In this document: positions 61,244-64,000 of the stretch, piece by piece
Layout: each line of letters starts with the position of its first letter
How positions within the stretch are numbered: the first letter of the stretch is position 1
Source: Xylanimonas protaetiae
GTDB taxonomy: Bacteria > Actinomycetota > Actinomycetes > Actinomycetales > Cellulomonadaceae
DNA length: 64,000 nucleotides
Direction: 5' to 3'
Assembly: GCF_004135385.1 (NCBI RefSeq)
Contig: NZ_CP035493.1
Coordinates: 2,459,440-2,523,439, forward strand
Made by a program: the position numbers and the translations under genes
The notes under the pieces: generated by a model
What the model saw: the letters and a program-made list of their open reading frames with translations, nothing else
Databases searched by the model: none
Told to the model about the DNA's origin: nothing

Positions 61244-63999
61244 TCAGCCTCCCGCGACGCGCAGGCCGCGCGGCGTGACCGCGAACCCGGCGTCCAGCAG
61301 GGCCGCGGCGAGCGGCGTGCGGTCGCGGGCGGCCGTGAGCGCCGCGACGCCGTCGACGCGCTGGACCAGGACGCGGCCCAGCCGACCGCTGCGCGCCCCG
61401 CTCGCGAGCTCCCGGGCGGCCGCCCCGAGACGCCGCCCGCCGCCGGGGCCTGGCGGGCCGAACGAGAGCACTGTCCGCCCGCCGCGCTCGACGTAGAGCA
61501 CGAGGTCCCCGTCCACCAGGACGACGACGGCGCCCGCCTTGCGTCCCGGCCGGTGCGCTGCAGCGCCCTCGGTCCTGCTCGTGTCGGGCGACGCGACGTC
61601 GGTCCCCGTGGCTCCGCTCCCGGCCACGGCCGCACGTCCCGACCCGTCGGTCCCGGTCCCGGCGTCCTTGGTCACCCGGGCCGCACCTTCGGAGGCCCGC
61701 GGCCACGCCAGCGCCGCCCCGTACGGGTTCGCCGGGTCGGTCGCGGCGAGCAGCAGCGCCTCGGGCGCCCGTGCCGTCCGGGCGTGGGCGGTGTCGAACA
61801 CCGCGTCGTCGTCGCCCTCGTGCGCCCGGGACCGGTCGGAGGCGTCCGTGCGCAGCTGGTCCACCGCGCCGGGCAGCGCGAACTGCGACCCGCCCAGGCC
61901 TTCGACGAAGTACCCGCGCCGCACGGCGCCGCGCTCCTCGAGCTCGCGCAGCACCCGGTACACGTCCCGGAACGCGCGCGTCGCGCCCTCCGACGGGGCC
62001 ACGGCCCGCGTCAGGACGCCGTGCCGCTCCAGGAGCACCTGCGTCAGGGCGTGCGCGCGGACCGTCGGGTCCTGCTCGACCGCGGGCAGCGCCGACCAGC
62101 GCCCGCCGCCCGTGCGCACCACGGCCGCCGCGGACGCCGCCGCCGTCGCGGCGGACGGGCGGCCCAGCGCCCCGAACCGCGTGTGCCGCACGGGCCGTGC
62201 CCGCGCCGGAGCCCGGGGCGCGCGGTGCGCCCCGCCCGCCCCCGAGCCCACGGCCTCGCGCAGCGGCCCGAGCCCGTCGTTGGTCACCCAGCCGGCCCAC
62301 ACCAGGTCCCACAGCGCATCGAGGGTCGCCGACGTCGACGCGTCCGCGAGCTCCGCGAGGCGGGGCAGGAAGAACCCGCCCGACCCCGTGAGCAGGTCCA
62401 GCACCGCCCGGTGCAGCGGCGTGTCCAGGGGGCCCTCGGGCTCGACCGGGTCCGGCGGCCGCAGCGTCAGCGCGGCCCCGTCGGCCAGGTGCAGCGACAC
62501 CATGCCGTCGCCCCCGCCCGACCCGGGCAGCCGCCCGTGCCCGCACCACAGCACCTCGCCCGACGTCGTCAGCTCGTCCAGCAGCGCGGGGGAGTAGTCC
62601 GGCACGCGCGCCGGAAGCACCAGGGTCTCCAGGGCGCTCGCGGGCACGGCCGCGCCCGCGAGCTGCTCGACGGCCCGCAGCACGCCGTCCACGCCGCGCG
62701 GCGCGGACGGCGACCCGACCTGCTGCCAGCGGGGCAGGAACACGCCGAGCGCCTGCGGCTCGACGGGCTCGACCTCCGCGCGCAGCGCCGCGAGCGAGCG
62801 CCGCCGCAGCAGGCGCAGCACCTCGGGGTCGCACCACTCGTCGCCCGTGCCGCCCAGCGACGAGGGCCGCAGCGCGCCGCGGACCACCACGCCCACGGCC
62901 TCCAGCCGGGCCAGCGCGTGCAGCACGACGGCCACACCGAGCCCGTAGCGAGCCGCGACGTCCGGGGCGGCTACCGGGCCGTGGGTGCGCACGTGCCGGC
63001 GCACGAGGTCGCCGAGCGGGTCGGGCACGAGCTCCGTGAAGGCCTCGGGCACCCCGACGGGCAGGGCGACGCCGAGCGCGTCCCGCAGCCGCCCGGAGTC
63101 CTCGATCACCGCCCACTGCTCGGCGCCCGCGACGCGCACCCGGATGACGCGCCGCGCCCGCTCGAGCTCGGCGAGCCACGCCGCCACCTCGCCCCGGCCC
63201 TCCTCGCGCGTGCGCTCCGCCAGCGCCTCGAACGGGTGGGGGCCCGTTCGGCGCAGCATGTCCCACAGGCCCTCGGCGTCCTTCGCCTGCCGCTCGGGGC
63301 GAGCGCCTGGAGCTCCGCCTCGGTGCGCTCGACGGCGGCCGGGTCGAGCAGGTCGGCGATCGCCGTCGCGCCCTGGTCGCCGAGCAGCTCCGCGAGCAGG
63401 TCGGGGTCGAGGGACAGCGCCGCGGCCCGGCGCTCGGCGAGCGGGGCGTCGCCGTCGTACAGGAACTGCGCGGTGTAGCCGAACAGGAGGGACTGCGCGA
63501 AGGGCGACGGGCTCTGCGTGCTCACCTCGACGATGCGCACGCGGCCCGCGCCGATGTCCGTCATGAGCGCGGTGAGCGCGGCGACGTCGAAGTCGTCCTG
63601 GAGGCACTCGCGCGCGGCCTCGAGCGTCATCGGGAAGTCGGGGAACTGCGAGGCGACCTGGAGCAGCTGGGCCGCACGCTGCCGCTGCTGCCACAGCGGC
63701 TGGCGGCGGTCGGGACGACGCCGCGGCAGCAGGAGCGCCCGCGCGGCCGCCTCCCGGAACCGGGCAGCGAACAGCACCGACGAGCCGAGCTCGTCGCGCA
63801 CCGACCGCACGACGTCCTCGGGGTCGACGAGCAGGTCCTCGGCCGTGATCAGCGGCGCCTCGCCGACGTTCAGCCCGCCGCCCGCCCAGGCGGGCGCCGC
63901 GCCGAGGTCGTCCCAGGCCGCGCCGGCGTCGGGCAGGCGCAGCACGATGCCGTCGTCGGAGTGCATGACGGCGACGTCGAGCCCGTGCCGCTCGCGCAG
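61244..63999 (-). CDS. lhr: Lhr-family large helicase, 3' part, with an apparent one-base deletion
   Basis: The C-terminal 900 or so residues of a large SF2 helicase-related protein whose helicase core lies beyond the right edge. The first visible frame (to about 63296) reads LITAEDLLVDPEDVVRSVRD, ARALLLPRRRPDRRQPLWQQ and LEAARECLQDDFDVAALTAL, typical Lhr. After EAELQALAP the frame shifts; the rest (ERQAKDAEGLWDMLRRTGPH to VAGG) continues in the next frame. One base added near 63295 (expected CTCCGGGGCG on the plus strand) joins them. A low-complexity insertion (ATGTDVASPDTSRTEGA) lies near the end. Lhr is DNA-damage associated and pairs with nei here. Confidence 0.88.
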   Translation of the reverse strand, partial: ARAARARRRRHALRRRHRAAPARRRRGLGRPRRGARLGGRRAERRRGAADHGRGPARRPRGRRAVGARRARLVGAVRCPVPGGGRAGAPAAAASSRPPPAAVAAAAACGPAAPGRLAVPRLPDDARGRARVPPGRLRRRRAHRAHDGHRRGPRAHRRGEHAEPVALRAVPPVRLHRAVPVRRRRPARRAPGRGAVPRPRPARGAARRPGRDGDRRPARPGRRRAHRGGAPGARPERQAKDAEGLWDMLRRTGPHPFEALAERTREEGRGEVAAWLAELERARRVIRVRVAGAEQWAVIEDSGRLRDALGVALPVGVPEAFTELVPDPLGDLVRRHVRTHGPVAAPDVAARYGLGVAVVLHALARLEAVGVVVRGALRPSSLGGTGDEWCDPEVLRLLRRRSLAALRAEVEPVEPQALGVFLPRWQQVGSPSAPRGVDGVLRAVEQLAGAAVPASALETLVLPARVPDYSPALLDELTTSGEVLWCGHGRLPGSGGGDGMVSLHLADGAALTLRPPDPVEPEGPLDTPLHRAVLDLLTGSGGFFLPRLAELADASTSATLDALWDLVWAGWVTNDGLGPLREAVGSGAGGAHRAPRAPARARPVRHTRFGALGRPSAATAAASAAAVVRTGGGRWSALPAVEQDPTVRAHALTQVLLERHGVLTRAVAPSEGATRAFRDVYRVLRELEERGAVRRGYFVEGLGGSQFALPGAVDQLRTDASDRSRAHEGDDDAVFDTAHARTARAPEALLLAATDPANPYGAALAWPRASEGAARVTKDAGTGTDGSGRAAVAGSGATGTDVASPDTSRTEGAAAHRPGRKAGAVVVLVDGDLVLYVERGGRTVLSFGPPGPGGGRRLGAAARELASGARSGRLGRVLVQRVDGVAALTAARDRTPLAAALLDAGFAVTPRGLRVAGG

Positions 64000-64000
64000 G

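Overview
The window is 64 kb of very GC-rich core chromosome from an actinobacterium. The base composition, frequent GTG starts, ATGA/GTGA stop-start overlaps and gene order (dprA-xerC-rpsB-tsf-pyrH-frr-cdsA-rlmN; dxr/rseP/ispG; proS/rimP-nusA-ylxR-infB-rbfA-truB-ribF; rpsO-pnp; dapB, dapA-rnj; ftsK-pgsA-cinA-clgR; nei-lhr) fit the order Micrococcales, plausibly a Cellulomonas-like genus. That placement is inference, because no rRNA gene is present. There is no CRISPR array, insertion sequence, prophage or tRNA gene that I can support.

Layout. 1-2830: end of a ComM-like gene, dprA and xerC (+), then a secreted M23 protein (-). 3781-4272: a geneless, structured rpsB leader. 4273-10173: rpsB, tsf, pyrH, frr, cdsA, rlmN and a DivIVA-like gene (translation, pyrimidine and phospholipid supply), with strong hairpins after rpsB, tsf and the DivIVA gene. 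10365-12308: a small HTH protein, a methyltransferase and a secreted SH3-type protein. 12429-20454: the isoprenoid genes dxr, rseP and ispG, split by a thiamin salvage block (thiM-thiE-thiD on -, cytX on +) whose two arms each carry a TPP riboswitch, facing away from each other. 20478-26395: a GNAT protein, a DUF4914 protein, an Fpg/Nei glycosylase and proS. 26465-39503: a DUF4439 lipoprotein, the rimP-nusA-ylxR-infB-rbfA-truB block, an Excalibur protein, ribF, rpsO and pnp. 39506-42169: an M16 peptidase, dapB and a TPR protein. 42192-47489: an accessory block on the minus strand (hypothetical protein, MFS transporter, GNAT, AzlCD, aldehyde dehydrogenase) lying between dapB and dapA. 47587-64000: dapA, rnj, an adenine/adenosine deaminase, a DUF4328 protein, tetR with a divergent membrane protein, a metallo-beta-lactamase-fold protein, ftsK, a CapA-like protein, pgsA, cinA, clgR, nei and the 3' part of lhr.

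Unusual points. Four genes (DUF4914, proS, pnp, lhr) are each split by one apparently missing base. In proS, pnp and lhr the missing base is a G in an expected CCCGGA, which points to a systematic sequence error rather than real decay, since proS is essential. Several genes have a TAnnnT hexamer exactly six bases before the start codon, the mark of leaderless transcription. The paired divergent TPP riboswitches, an 88-bp tandem repeat that copies the end of azlD, an inverted-repeat cluster before proS, and an in-frame internal translation start inside rbfA are the other structures the genes do not explain. I see no convincing evidence of a wholly new multi-gene system.
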